Source: Dryocosmus kuriphilus
Lineage: Eukaryota > Arthropoda > Insecta > Hymenoptera > Cynipidae
DNA length: 64,000 nucleotides
Assembly (NCBI GenBank): GCA_038277395.1
Contig: CM076190.1
Coordinates: 127,688,197 to 127,752,196, forward strand
Direction of reading: 5' to 3'
Part shown: positions 46,380 to 57,344 of the stretch, in pieces
How the letters are laid out: every line of letters starts with the position of its first letter
How positions within the stretch are numbered: position 1 is the stretch's first letter
The notes under the pieces: model-generated
What the model was told of the DNA's origin: nothing
What the model saw: only the letters and a program-made list of their open reading frames with translations
Databases searched by the model: none
Position numbers and translations under genes: made by a program

Positions 46380-47270
46380 GTACGTACATTTCATATATAT
46401 AATGTAAACCTAACCTCACGCGTGTACACGTCACGTGAAGTCGCACACTGTCTTAAATTACATACTTTTATTTTGAGATGATTTACTTTCAATTCTTGAT
46501 ATGTCTGTGTAATATTCATTAAAACTGATCTTTTTTTTCTTCGGTGCATTTATATATTTGATTACATAAATTTTGCAATATGTAATTCATATTGCACGAT
46601 TGGAAATTAGTGCATTTTCGGTTTTAAATGAAAATAAAAAAATATATATATATTGTAATATGAATAAAATAAAGAAGATGTAACTCACTATATATTATTA
46701 AATTTACTTAAATTGAAAAATATGTTGTCAATAAATGCAGAAAAGCAAAAAGATAAAAGCTGAATAACCTCGAAATTTAATCTTCATATTATTTATGAAA
46801 TATTACATGAGTTCCATATTTTTCCGGAATTTTAGCGCAAAACGGTAAATATAAAAATTGTGACATAACAATTGACCTTTAATATCAAATTGAAAGCTAT
46901 CTAAATTCTGCATAAAATGAACTGAAAGTAACTTTCTTAGTTTTAGAAGAAATTATTGCAAAAATAGTGCAACAACAATTTTATATTAATTTTTTTTGAC
47001 CATAGCTTTGTAATTATTGAGACCTATGGAAAAATGCACCGAAGAAAGAAGGTTTCTTTTCTTCGCACGTTACTTTAACCTCTTTTTTCATCATATTTCT
47101 TTTTACCAATACTGTTTGGAGTACACTGTTGTAGGAAAGTTTATCATTTTTTGCGAATTCTCACCAATGTGTTAACATATTAGGAAACCTGTCCTTTAAA
47201 GACTTATGTATTTTTTAATATTTTATAAAAACAAAATCTTCTAGCAGAGTTGTGCTTTGTAGTGTGTACG
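46380..47270. other. AT-rich stretch upstream of the DUF4806 start
   Basis: No repeat or frame recognised. If the leader exon is real, most of it is a 5' UTR intron. Confidence 0.45.
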
Positions 47271-47277
47271 AGTAACC

Positions 47278-49555
47278 ATGGGGGAACCTAAGAAAAGTAG
47301 GGTAATGGAGAAAGAAAAACTGATGAAAGTCTCAAGTAGTGGTAGACAGATAAAACCACCGAAGAAGATACTGCCGACGTCCTCTGATGAAGAGCCTCCA
47401 AAAAAGCGCACTAAAAGTACACTACTTTTGGACAAAAGTTTGGAAATTTTAAGAGCTCAGTTGACAGAGCTTCAAAATAAAAGGGTTATGCCAAATACTT
47501 CACTGGTGGAGAAAAATAGAATTCCGCGAGTCGCAAATTCCGGAAGTAAATCACAACAAACTACATCAAAGCATACTGAAGTCGATTGTCAGAAAATTAT
47601 TCTACAAAACAATCCGTAAGTTAACGTAGTTATCGATTTTTAGGTTTACAACAATTGCATATATAAAGTGCATAATTTCTTCAAACCTTCATTGACTTTC
47701 AAAGTATAAAACTATATTAATAATTATTTTACTTGTTGCAGAAAAAATGTAGGTGATTCGGACAGCCCCGACCAAAATATAGATCTGAACATGGCTCCTA
47801 AACCCATTTTGGGAAATCCGTATGTATCTGTACATATTATACGAATATATAAATATTTTTTATACAAATGTAAAGATTTACTTACAAAAATGCACGAAAA
47901 ATATTTTGATTTTGGACTGACATAATGCATTGTTTCCTATTCATACTTGTCTTAATAATTTTCTACAGGGCTCGTCAACTTTTTTAAGGGTATGTGATAC
48001 TTTATCATGTGAACAATTTACTTCGTACATGTTTTTTCCTACAATTTGAAATTTAAAAAAAAAAATAACATTACAGAGACGTAAGGAACATCAAGACAGA
48101 CGTCTGAGCACTATTATTATTTTGTAAAGTTCAAAATTGTGGAAGCAACCTGTGAGAATCGAATTACTCATATGATAAAGTATCACATGCCTTTCAATGG
48201 TAAAGAAATATAAATAACTTTGCTTTGCTATTTGCAGAAAAGGACTAGGAAATGAGTCTTCCTCTGCACTTGTATCAAAATCCGTTGAAGAATTACAAAG
48301 TCTCTCTTTCAACCAGAGTCTGAAAGATTCAATCCAAGACGAAAACCGTGGACAGGAGGAAATGTATTATGAATTATCAGATGAAGCAGAGAAAAATTCT
48401 TTCGAAAAAGAAGTATTACAAAATTTGAGGTAAGCAATATATTCGTATAAAATTTGTAGAAAGTTTTCTTCAGCTTATTATGTAATATTCATTATTTCAA
48501 TACAGTATCTTACGACAACAGAATAAGATACACATAGAACAAAGTAACACCATCATAAGAGAGCTTCAAGAACGGAATGCGACTGAAGGAAGCAAACTGT
48601 CAAAACCTACTAGGACACCTTACCGGTTACCCCATTAAAACAGAGGAAGAATTTTCGAAGTTGGATGCCCTTCAAAATAAAACTGAGCGTAAGAAACTTG
48701 TAAGTATATATATATATATATATATATTTCTAGCAATACTTATGTTAATTTACAGACATCAGTGTCAGTTTATCTATTCCCCTTTTTCCCCTCTTTTCAA
48801 CTTTTTCCCCCCCCTTTTTTGCCGGTGCAAAATCCTTTTTTCATAAACCTTTGAATCATTTTTCAAGAATTATCATGACCAGAAACTGAAAACATCCTAA
48901 AGGAAGGCACTTTTCACTAAAAGAAATCTTTCTTTTACAATAAATCTACTTTCTTACCTACAATTAAATTACTGTTTAATTTTAGCAAAAAACTAAACTG
49001 CAACGTTTCTGTAACATTTTTAACCACATTCTTCCAGTATGACCATTTAATTCAGTTGGGCGGATCGAAGGTGCGAGAATTCCTAAGTTGCGCATTGAAG
49101 GAGATCATGTCAGACGAACTTGTCTGTAAATTTACATTGGTTAAAGGGGAGAACACTCTCGAGTTCGGCTATACCAGAGTCGCCAATGTTTTATACCGTA
49201 AGTATTATCTGTTATTACTAATTTCTTTAATGGATTAAAAAGTTCCTTAAAATATACAATTATATAATTTCCATTTCAGATGCTGCCCAAAAGTGTTCTC
49301 ATTTCAAAGGGCCCGAAGATAAAACAGCATTCAAAACAGAGATGCTCGAGGTTTTGCGGAGCACGAAACAAAGGCACCGAAATGTTTTAAAAAAAACCTA
49401 TTCGTACGACACGAAAAACCAAAGATGCATCGAATCTTGGAGAAGAAGAGTTGCTAAAGAGTATTCAAGATTTAGAAGCGCAAAAAGACGAGGGGTCTGA
49501 AAACGAAAATGCATTCAACGAAGAGGAAGAAACCTTTGCAGATGACGAGTCCTAA
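47278..49555 (+). CDS. DUF4806-domain protein, six exons, two homopolymer frameshifts
   Basis: Exons: 47278-47615, 47742-47819, 48238-48429, 48506-48699, 49038-49197 and 49280-49555, all with GT-AG borders and matching phases up to exon 4. The protein would be about 410 residues: a Lys/Ser-rich N-terminus (KPPKKILPTSSDEE), a coiled-coil stretch (ILRQQNKIHIEQ) and, from about residue 246, the DUF4806 pattern (PIKTEEEFSKLDALQ, LIQLGGSKVREFLSCALKEI, MSDELVCKFTL). The tail is acidic (EEELLKSIQDLEAQ). Exon 4 needs one C fewer in the C4 run at 48630-48633, both to keep the domain in frame and to meet exon 5 in phase. Exon 6 needs one A fewer in A8 (49389-49396) to reach the acidic tail; otherwise it stops at 49500. 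DUF4806 has no established function that I know. Recent pseudogene or assembly indels. Confidence 0.75.
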
Positions 49556-50368
49556 ATATATAACCTTTTAATAATCTTATTTAAAAAAGTTGAAAAGACT
49601 GATCGCGTTAAAAATGTATAATTATATTTTAATATAAATGCTCTTTATATATTAAGCTCTCATTGAAAATAAGAAATATCTTTTAAGGTGGAACAAGCCA
49701 CAGTTGGGAAAGTGTTGGAAAATTTAATTAATTTTCATCGTAGAAAAGTTTCTCTTTTGAGGGCATGCTCTATAAACCTGAATTTTTTTTATTTTTTTTT
49801 CGCCATTACACGTCTACACGACATAAGATATCAAATTGAAAGTATGACAGTAAAAGGCAGTAAAGAATGTCTGTTTGCATCTAAATTTTGATAATTACAA
49901 ACAAACATTTTTCCACCATTTCTTCGACATTTCTTTTTGTAATTATAAACATTTACATCTTTACGGACGTTGCTTAGTTCCGTTTATTTAATTTCCCAGA
50001 ATTTAAACTTGATATCTTATTTCGTGTGGACGTATGAACATAGCGAATAAATAGTATAATAGAAAAGACAATTTTGAGTTTAATGGAGCACATGTCCTTC
50101 TATAATTTAACAGGAAACATTTTAAATCATACAAAATATTATTTTCAACAACAATTAAGTACTGTAGGTTAAAATTTTCAACTGTTTCTTATTATATATC
50201 ATTTTCATCTCAGAAAATGGTCGGATTTTAATGTATACATTTGACGTTCAAAATATTGATTAACCAACAATAACAACATTGTCTAAAAAGTGGTAATTAA
50301 TTAACTTTTTCAACACCTTCGCATATTCTCCAGAATTCTGGAGAATATGTTTCAATATATTTTATAAT
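49556..50368. other. AT-rich stretch after the DUF4806 gene
   Basis: No gene or repeat recognised; a small inverted pair (CTCCAGAATTCTGGAG, 50330-50345) is a perfect 16-bp palindrome. Confidence 0.5.
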
Positions 50369-50934
50369 AGTCCCCTGGCAAAAGTTTCGGACAGGAATTC
50401 ATTCCGAGGTTATCCGAACTATTCCGAATCGTTCCGGAATCTGTATGCGAGCCAATGCGAATCTTTCCGAACCAATCCCAAAAACGTTTTCAATCTCATT
50501 CGTTGAAAATCGTTCAAAAATCAATCCCAATGAATCCGATTCAATCCGAATGAACTCAAAAGAATCAAAATGAATCTACGCTCGGCTTAATCTAAACCGA
50601 GTATTCAAACAGAGTCCATTCGAACGAATCCGAACACAGATTCATTCGAATTGAATATTTAGTTTAGATTAATCCGAGCCCGGATTCATTCTGATTCGTT
50701 CGGATTCAAAATTTGATTCAGATTCGTTCGGGTTCATTCGCATTGAAGTTTCGGATTGAATCGTACTCATTCGGATTGATTTTTGAACGATTTTCAACAA
50801 ATGAGATTGAAAACATTTTTTTGGATTGCCTTGGAAAGATTCGCATTGGCTCGGATACAGATTTCGGAATGATTCGGAATAGTTCGGATAACTTCGGAAT
50901 GAATTCTTATCCGAAACTTTCGCCAGGATCTTGA
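50369..50934. mobile_element. Hairpin MITE, 565 bp, almost entirely palindromic
   Basis: The two halves are inverted copies with little or no loop: left CCTGGCAAAAGTTTCGGACA, right in reverse CCTGGCGAAAGTTTCGGATA, and so on to a centre near 50650. Both halves are built from ATTCGGATT/AATCCGAAT words, 9-12 bp, repeated many times. No coding content. A transcript across it would fold into a very long double-stranded RNA. Confidence 0.85.
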
Positions 50935-51114
50935 TTATATTTCTTGTGACGCATATACCTGAGAATGCTACTTATTGAAACCAAATATTCATATGAGTGT
51001 TCAATGTCTTACAATATTATAAATATATTTCAACTGAAAATATTTAAATAAAATTTTTTTTGTGAGCAGTTACGTATTTTATTCATTAATAACATTTAAA
51101 ACAATATATTTTAC

Positions 51115-51565
51115 AACCCTGCGAGAATGCGTGTGCGGCCCGCATGTTACCGTCACGCGTGCGACCTTCACGACGTGCGAGCGATATGCGTCGCATATGA
51201 GGACACATATGTCTGCTCAGGTGACGACACGACGTGCGGATAATCCGCACGCGTGCCCCCACTGTGCGCGCATCGTGCGCGCATTTTGCTATCTGGGAAG
51301 GGCGCATGCGATTAATTTGGCATCAGCTCATTTGAAAGGGCTTGTTTCAGCCTTTAATTACTGATATTATCGAAGTTTGTAGCAGGTCATGGTTAAGCTC
51401 TACAATTTTTCAAAAATGGCTAAAAATGCCGTGTTCAGAGGCTTCAACCCCTATTTTCTCAAGAACGTGACGTGATGGGACGTTTTTGAACCCACATTGT
51501 TCAGCACGAAAAATTCATCCAGAAACACTAGGTGCCATCTTATTTGCATCAAAAAAATTAAAAGC
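51115..51565 (-). repeat. Right arm of the 9.6-kb inverted pair
   Basis: Read in reverse it starts CACTGCCCAG and gives AATAAGATGGCACCTAGTGT, TTTTCGTGCTGAACAATGTG, CACGTCACGTTCTTGAGAAA, then CCCAGATAGCAAA and the CpG-rich TGCG words. It lacks the MITE found in the left arm. Together the arms enclose the second mariner, the DUF4806 gene and the hairpin MITE. Confidence 0.7.
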
Positions 51566-53179
51566 TGGGCAGTGCTATACTACGATAGAAACTAATTTGT
51601 TTACGAAAGTAAACTAAAATTACTAGCTTAACATATAAAAAACAGCATTAAAAGGGTTTTCATAATTGAATTTTCAGTTACAAGTGAATGAAAATCACTT
51701 TCAGCTACCAGTACCTGAAATTTAAGTTACATTTGTAATTTAAAAGTACTTGAATTTTAAAGAATTTTCTACCAGTGTATCCGATACTGTGAAAACTGCT
51801 CATTTCGCTGTGGACACACAGTAAACCTCAGCTTTACTGTTCGAAATTGTACATTTTACAGGATGCTTTTTTCCTTGTAGAGTACACGTAAAAAAATCTA
51901 TTCAACGAAAAATGTATAATATATATTAATTATCGTTGCCTGAAAAGTGCTATTTTCACTCTTTTACATTGTTGTCAAAGATTAATAGCAGCCTCAATGA
52001 TATGCATATCTAATACTGAAATTTGGCGAACATTTATCTCAAAGGTTGAAGATAATATATGTGTCGAAAAATCAGATGAGGAAAAACATAATTAAGCCCG
52101 CTGGTTTACAAACAAATCTGATTAAAGCTTTGGAAATGTGACAGTTCTACAACTCTAGCTGCTTATTTACCGAGGTGGAGCTCTCATTGTCATTATCATT
52201 CTGAAATTATTACCTGAGGTTTTACCTGAGCTCTTTTACACTGAATTATTTCAAACTGGGCGTGGACGTTAACTAATCCTGTTATAAAGTCAGATAGAAG
52301 AATATAGCTCTGATTGTGCTTTTACGATCTCTTCTTCACTTACGAAAATTTTAATCTTTTGCAAAGATAATTTTTAAAGACGATGCGATACCTCTAAATA
52401 TTTTTTAGAATTTTTTTCCAAAAATCTGCCTTCTACGATCCCATATACTACCGTTATTTGACCTTCTCTCCTAAGAATTTGACTTTTTTTTATGGTCACC
52501 CTAGTGGGAATATGTAAATGAGACTCTTAAGCGAGAAGATATGAAAATTCATGGGAATACAAGAGTTTGCATGACAAAATATATGGATATAAAGGAAACA
52601 AAATCTGCATATCAGGATAGGGATGTGTGGCGAATAATTTTCTATAAGAAGTGTATGACGAATGCCTGAAACGAAAGGTTTTGGATACTCATGGGCCCTG
52701 GTGGACGGCTTTGCTTACTGAATATGTTTTGGTTTAAGCGTATGGATCCTCATATGGCTGTGCAAAGCTGTCCTCCAGGGGTGATTACTAGATAGATCGA
52801 TCATCGTCCTGGTTCGGAACGGTATTGTGAGACTAGTATGATATTTTAAAGAGCAGCATGCGGCTTCTAGATTGATCTCAAATCTACACCTTCCAATACG
52901 CATTCCTTTCCTATTCTAACTATATAAATTCCCTAATCGCTGGTAATATAACGAGGCTAGGACCCAGAGATTTTGCGCTCACCCTGAAAGGGAAATGGCT
53001 TAATGGTACAATAAGGATAATAAAAAGCTGAAATTTGTAGTATGCTCACTGCAAAATGAGCACTTTCCACAGTATTGAATATAGTGTTAACCAGTAATTT
53101 GAAAGACACTGCTCGAAATAGCTGTTGTAGCAATTGCGTAAAGCAGATATTACAGATATTGCAGATATTACCCATATCT
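51566..53179. other. Long stretch without a recognised gene
   Basis: GGTCACCCTAGTGGG near 52494 resembles a Tc1/mariner end, but no partner was found. Nothing else was recognised. Confidence 0.45.
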
Positions 53180-53345
53180 CATATCCTATATGCCACGGGG
53201 ATCCCATATTCTTTGAGATCCTCTTATCCTACGTAACGCCGCCTATCCCATGGCACACCACTATTCCTTGGGACTAACTTTATTACTCGGAACTGTCCTT
53301 ATCCAAAGGACTCCTCTATCCCACGGGAACCTCTCCATTCCACAG
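53180..53345 (+). repeat. Degenerate minisatellite
   Basis: Imperfect units of about 26-28 bp built on TATCCCACGGGA and ATTCCTTGGGA lie between 53180 and 53335. Five or six units can be traced. Confidence 0.5.
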
Positions 53346-53374
53346 CATAAACACAATTCTCAGTAAATAGTGTC

Positions 53375-53380
53375 TTTATT
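53375..53380 (-). terminator. Candidate polyadenylation signal of gene B
   Basis: AATAAA on the minus strand about 165 nt after the stop codon. In the decayed copy the equivalent site reads AATGAA. Confidence 0.6.
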
Positions 53381-53543
53381 AGAACCAATCATTACACAAT
53401 CAACCAATTTTGATTGAAACGGATACAAAGATTTTGAACTAACCTGTTTAAAAGAGCAAGGAAAATTACGAAAAAAAATGCTTTAACGTTGTCATTTTCG
53501 TTACATATTAATTTTAAATAGTTGTTTCATTTCACTGGTTGTT

Positions 53544-54865
53544 TTAGTTGTCAAGGTGATTAGGGTCATATTTAGGATATCCGGAAGCACCCTCAAGGAA
53601 TGGAGGGAAAGAAGGTGATGGTGGAGCAGAATGTTGAAGATTATTATCGAGTGAAGGAGTACTTGGAGTACTTGGAGCATTTGAGACATACTGATAATGG
53701 CTAGGTTGAGAAGCTCCAGTTAATCCAGAAGATACACTAGAAGGTTGGCCATGATCTGGATAAAATATACCAAATTGAGAATTTGAAGGTAAATCTGAAG
53801 ATACTTGTGCAGGTCTATTGTATGGATGTGCGGTATGCAGTTGATGAAGTCCAGCGCTTTGTTTTCGATGTTTTCGTGGAGGTAAATTTGGAGGAACTTG
53901 TGGAAGTGTATTGGGCTGGTTTTGCTGAGCATTTAAATTACGCTTCAAGTGGTGTGCTTGGATCAAATTAAGAACAACTTTTCGATCGTGTTTCCATCGA
54001 GCCGCTGATTGTTCATCTTCGGTAGAGGGGACACGATGTTCTTGCAATCGAATAATATTCTGTTGCCGACGTAAATTTTCAGATACTACTAATCGTTCAG
54101 TGCGCTGGTTTCCATCAGTGTTGGGACGGCCTCTGTGGTGCTCTTCAAGCAATCTGAGATTAACTAAACGCTCGTTTCTCCTTTCAGCCTTTAGCTGGTT
54201 TAACTCGGCTTCTGAAGGTCTATCTGACGATTCTGTAAAAATGAAAAAAAAAAACGGGAATTTGGGAGTTGTTCATAAATTATGTTACACCGATTGGTCA
54301 AACTGCAGATCGCGTGATGTTATGAATTATTAGAATGTCACTAAGTGACCCAAAGCCAATATAATATTATAAATTTTTCATGTTCAGAGGAAAAGCCAAT
54401 GATTCTATCATCTCTCCAGACTATTAAAAAATCGGAGTTAATCTAGCTCCGATTAGATTCTATAAAGGTCCCACCATACGGAGTAAAATATATTTTTCAA
54501 TCGGAGTTAATTAAAAAATTAAATCTCCTTCGACAACGATGCCAATGACAGACAGACTCCATCGCAAAAACTGTTTTTTCGGATTCAGGGGGGTCTCGAA
54601 ACGTGTAGATTTAATGAAATCCGCGAGAGTCAATTTTCAGATAAAACTAATACCCTCTCATTGAGATGAGAATGTACAAAAGAATGTATAAGATAGAAAA
54701 AAAATCAACTCCAATGTATTGATTTTATAAAAGTACCACCGAAAATCTCTAACAGTGTAGAAATATCCGTAAAAAAAATGAAATAATAGAATTTTAAACG
54801 TATTACCTACCAACCATAATTAGGTATAACATAAAGATAACGAATGTACTCAAAATGGACTTCAT
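53544..54865 (-). CDS. Gene B: secreted Gln/Ser/Pro-rich protein, two exons, function unknown
   Basis: Exon 1 is 54865-54811 (55 nt), encoding only a signal peptide (MKSILSTFVIFMLYLIMV). Its donor is GTAGGT. Exon 2 is 54232-53544 (689 nt), with a long pyrimidine tract and ACAG before it. Both join in phase 1 to give 247 residues and no stop. The mature part starts ESSDRPSEAELNQL and has a charged helical section with an imperfect internal duplication (RRNERLVNLRLLEEH and QRTERLVVSENLRRQ). It then becomes rich in Gln, Pro and Ser (PQVPPNLPPRKHRK, APSTPSTPSLDNN) and ends DPNHLDN. It has no Cys. No domain recognised. TATA box, introns, poly(A) signal and reading frame are all present, so I regard it as a working gene. 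A decayed copy is at 39535-41420. Confidence 0.75.
54490..54700 (-). repeat. Dispersed repeat family R, head fragment in the gene B intron
   Basis: In reverse it contains ACATTCTCATCTCAATGAGA, GGATTTCATTAAATC and AAAACAGTTTTTGC. No body units follow. It lies inside the intron of gene B. Confidence 0.7.
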
Positions 54866-54941
54866 TTTTTTTCGATAGATTGAAACTGTCTCTTTTAAAA
54901 ATTTTTAAGCACAATTAATGAATTTTGGGTAATTCGTTTGT

Positions 54942-54949
54942 TATATATA
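54942..54949 (-). promoter_or_regulatory. TATA box of gene B
   Basis: TATATATA on the minus strand, nearest base 77 nt upstream of the ATG at 54865. The spacing matches gene A (79). Confidence 0.6.
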
Positions 54950-54959
54950 GTGCAAGTGT

Positions 54960-55679
54960 CTATTTGTTACCCAAATAATGACTAATTAGGTACTTACAAA
55001 AAAGAGCTGATAGATTTTTAAATGCTAATCCCTGTATTAATCACGCTTCTTACACATTTCGTATTGGAATTAAAAGCCATAATGCTAAAGTACGCACGGT
55101 TTCTTATCAGTCAGATTTGTCAGTATCTCATTTAAACAATATGTAATTCCTTCTCTATGCACGATTGCGAAAAATAAGGCAATAAATTAATTACAATTTT
55201 CAAACCTGGATTAGTAGAGCTATAGAAAGATATTAATTGTTTGCACAAAAAATAAAGAAAAAGTTTCAAATATACTATTAGAAACATGAATCGATTGTCA
55301 CCAATACTTTATGTGTATATTACAGCGAATTTTATTTATTACGATTTCGTTTCAGACATTCCAGCTCTGCTCTGATGAAATATTTTTTTTATCTGTAATC
55401 TATAATAATGTCCATGAGTACATCCCTAGAAATATAAAGACGCCCTTTAACTAATAAGAATCACGTTAGCAACCAACCAAATACCCTTCCTTTTTTTCCT
55501 TCCCTCGTCTTCTTTTGTTTTTATTTTTTTTTAAATCCCAACCAAAAAACAATTACACAACATCCCAACGTTTCGATGTTCATGCAACACTAGGGTGTCC
55601 CAAAAAAATAAATTATTTTTGATGTGTAGTCCCCCTATTATCTTTCATTTGTGCTAAAATAATTGTGTAAATTTTAGCG
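54960..55679. other. AT-rich stretch upstream of gene B
   Basis: CTAGGGTGTCCCAAAAAAAT at 55592-55611 resembles the end of a Tc1/mariner element; no partner end was seen. Otherwise nothing was recognised. Confidence 0.4.
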
Positions 55680-56206
55680 GGGATCGCTACCGAGGAGGAG
55701 AAAAGGAGGTACGAGCCGATAATCTAGGATTAGATTTAGAGAAATGTGGCATTTAATATAATATATGTTTAATAGACAACTTACAATCTCGATGAAGAAT
55801 ACCGACCGCACAGATGCCAGAAAACTCGTTAGGTGTAATGTAACCCAGTTCCAGGCAATTCAGTCAGTGCCAATCGGTTCAATACAAATCACTTCGATGC
55901 AAATCGGTTCAATACAATTCGGTTGAATACAATTCGGTTCGAAGTCAATCGATGCAACACAAATCGGGTCGGTGCAGTAGCGACACTGCACTTAATCAAT
56001 TCCAACATCCAGAGATAAAATACTGGCTAAACAAGACGAGACTCAGCGAACTTGGAAAAGGAGCGAAAGGCAGAAGAGACACAGCAAGACTGAAAAAGCC
56101 TGGTGATGAGCTCGGCAGCTGACTGTCCGGTCGGGACCCGTCGTAGGTTTCCGACCGGGCTCGGCTGCGGACCCCGCCACCCAACTAGTAACGTCCACGT
56201 TACAAA
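55680..56206. mobile_element. GC-richer LTR-like remnant with a 15-16-bp minisatellite
   Basis: From 55868 to 55978 units of the form CAATACAAATCGGTT repeat about seven times with variation. The block ends with the near-palindrome GTAACGTCCACGTTAC followed by A (56188-56204). CGTTACA also ends the 17679-20168 block. No frame with a family signature. I infer an LTR fragment; proof is lacking. Confidence 0.4.
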
Positions 56207-57266
56207 TGTAAAAAAAAATGAAAAACATTTAACCCGCGGTCCAAGGCGCTAAAAGGCTAAAAAATGTTGATAATTCTTATTTTGCGTAAAATTGACAAAC
56301 AACTTGAGAAAAAGCAATAAATATTATACAAACATTTAGCAGTTTTTTTTAATGTTCTAAAAATATTTTAGAGGTCGATTTTGAGACTTTAAACCACCAT
56401 TAATAGAAAAATCGCAAATACCGTTTTTTTTTGCTCAAAGATAGTAACCATTATACATAAGTGTGAGAAAAGTACAATGAGAAAACTGTTTTTCTTGATT
56501 AACATAAATTTCGTTGGCTCAATAAAATGATTTTGCTACTCATCATCACACAAACCTGTTTTTTAGAGCCAACAAAATTATTTTGTTGCAACCTTTTATT
56601 TACTCAACCAAACTGTTTTGTTGGACAAACTAAAGTTTTTTATGAGCCCAATAAAATGTTTTGCTGACTTAACAAAATTCGTTAGTTAGCCTTACCAAAT
56701 AGTTCTATAGGCTTACATAAATAGTAGTTCACTGAGCAAAATAGATTTTAAAGCAGACCAAAGATCTATATTTTCTGGAAATAGAACAATGGTACAGATT
56801 TCTAAGGTATTATACCATATAATATCTTAAATATTTCTAAGATGTTAAACCGTAATATCTTAGACATCTATCAGAGTTCAACCTTCAGATATTGAGTTTT
56901 TTTCTACTTTAATATTTGTTTTTCTCACTGTTGCTGGTTCAAAAAGAATTTTGTTTTCTGATTTATATGAATCGGAAAGATAAACGGGTTTGAATAATGT
57001 AGCTTCAATTTCAATCACAATAATTATTCGCATAAAGTGTCAAACTGAAACGCACAGTAAGTATTTTCAAATTAAAGAATTATTATTATAATAATTATAT
57101 AATTATAATTATATATAATAATAATTATTATTAAAGAAAAGGAATCTATAAACTTGTAATTTCAATAATCCTCTACTATCGAACAGTTTTCCTTGTGAAC
57201 TTATGAAGTTAACTGGAGTGTAACATATTCGGTTTTTTTCATGGAACAATCGCATGATTATAAAAA
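56207..57266. other. AT-rich stretch with short palindromes
   Basis: AACAAAAT and ATTTTGTTG words recur between 56510 and 56700; one pair forms CAACAAAATTATTTTGTTG (56570-56588, perfect 9-bp arms). An AT-only hairpin region lies at 57083-57135. No gene recognised before the possible exon at 57267. Confidence 0.5.
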
Positions 57267-57344
57267 ATGATTAAGTCTAAGAAAAGAAAGCCCATAGGAA
57301 ACGGAAATATTGCAGATTTTTTCCACAAGGTTCCGAAGATGAAG
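57267..57344 (+). CDS. Possible first coding exon, unattached
   Basis: ATG opens 26 codons with a basic start (MIKSKKRKPIGNGN) and IADFFHKVPKMK, ending exactly at a good donor (AAG then GTAAGA), phase 0. IADFF resembles both short PCNA-binding motifs and the N-termini of transposase-derived zinc finger proteins. No downstream exon was found in the window. It may be a chance frame or a leftover. Confidence 0.25.

Noticed and set aside
47931..48080. Possible extra exons of the DUF4806 gene (acceptors near 47969 and 48075)
   Set aside because: The first would bring an in-frame stop after a few codons and the second would be only four bases long; skipping both keeps the phase.
41960..51565. CACTA/EnSpm classification of the 9.6-kb inverted pair from its CACTG ends
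   Set aside because: The two- and three-base flanks do not match as target duplications, and no EnSpm transposase was seen inside.
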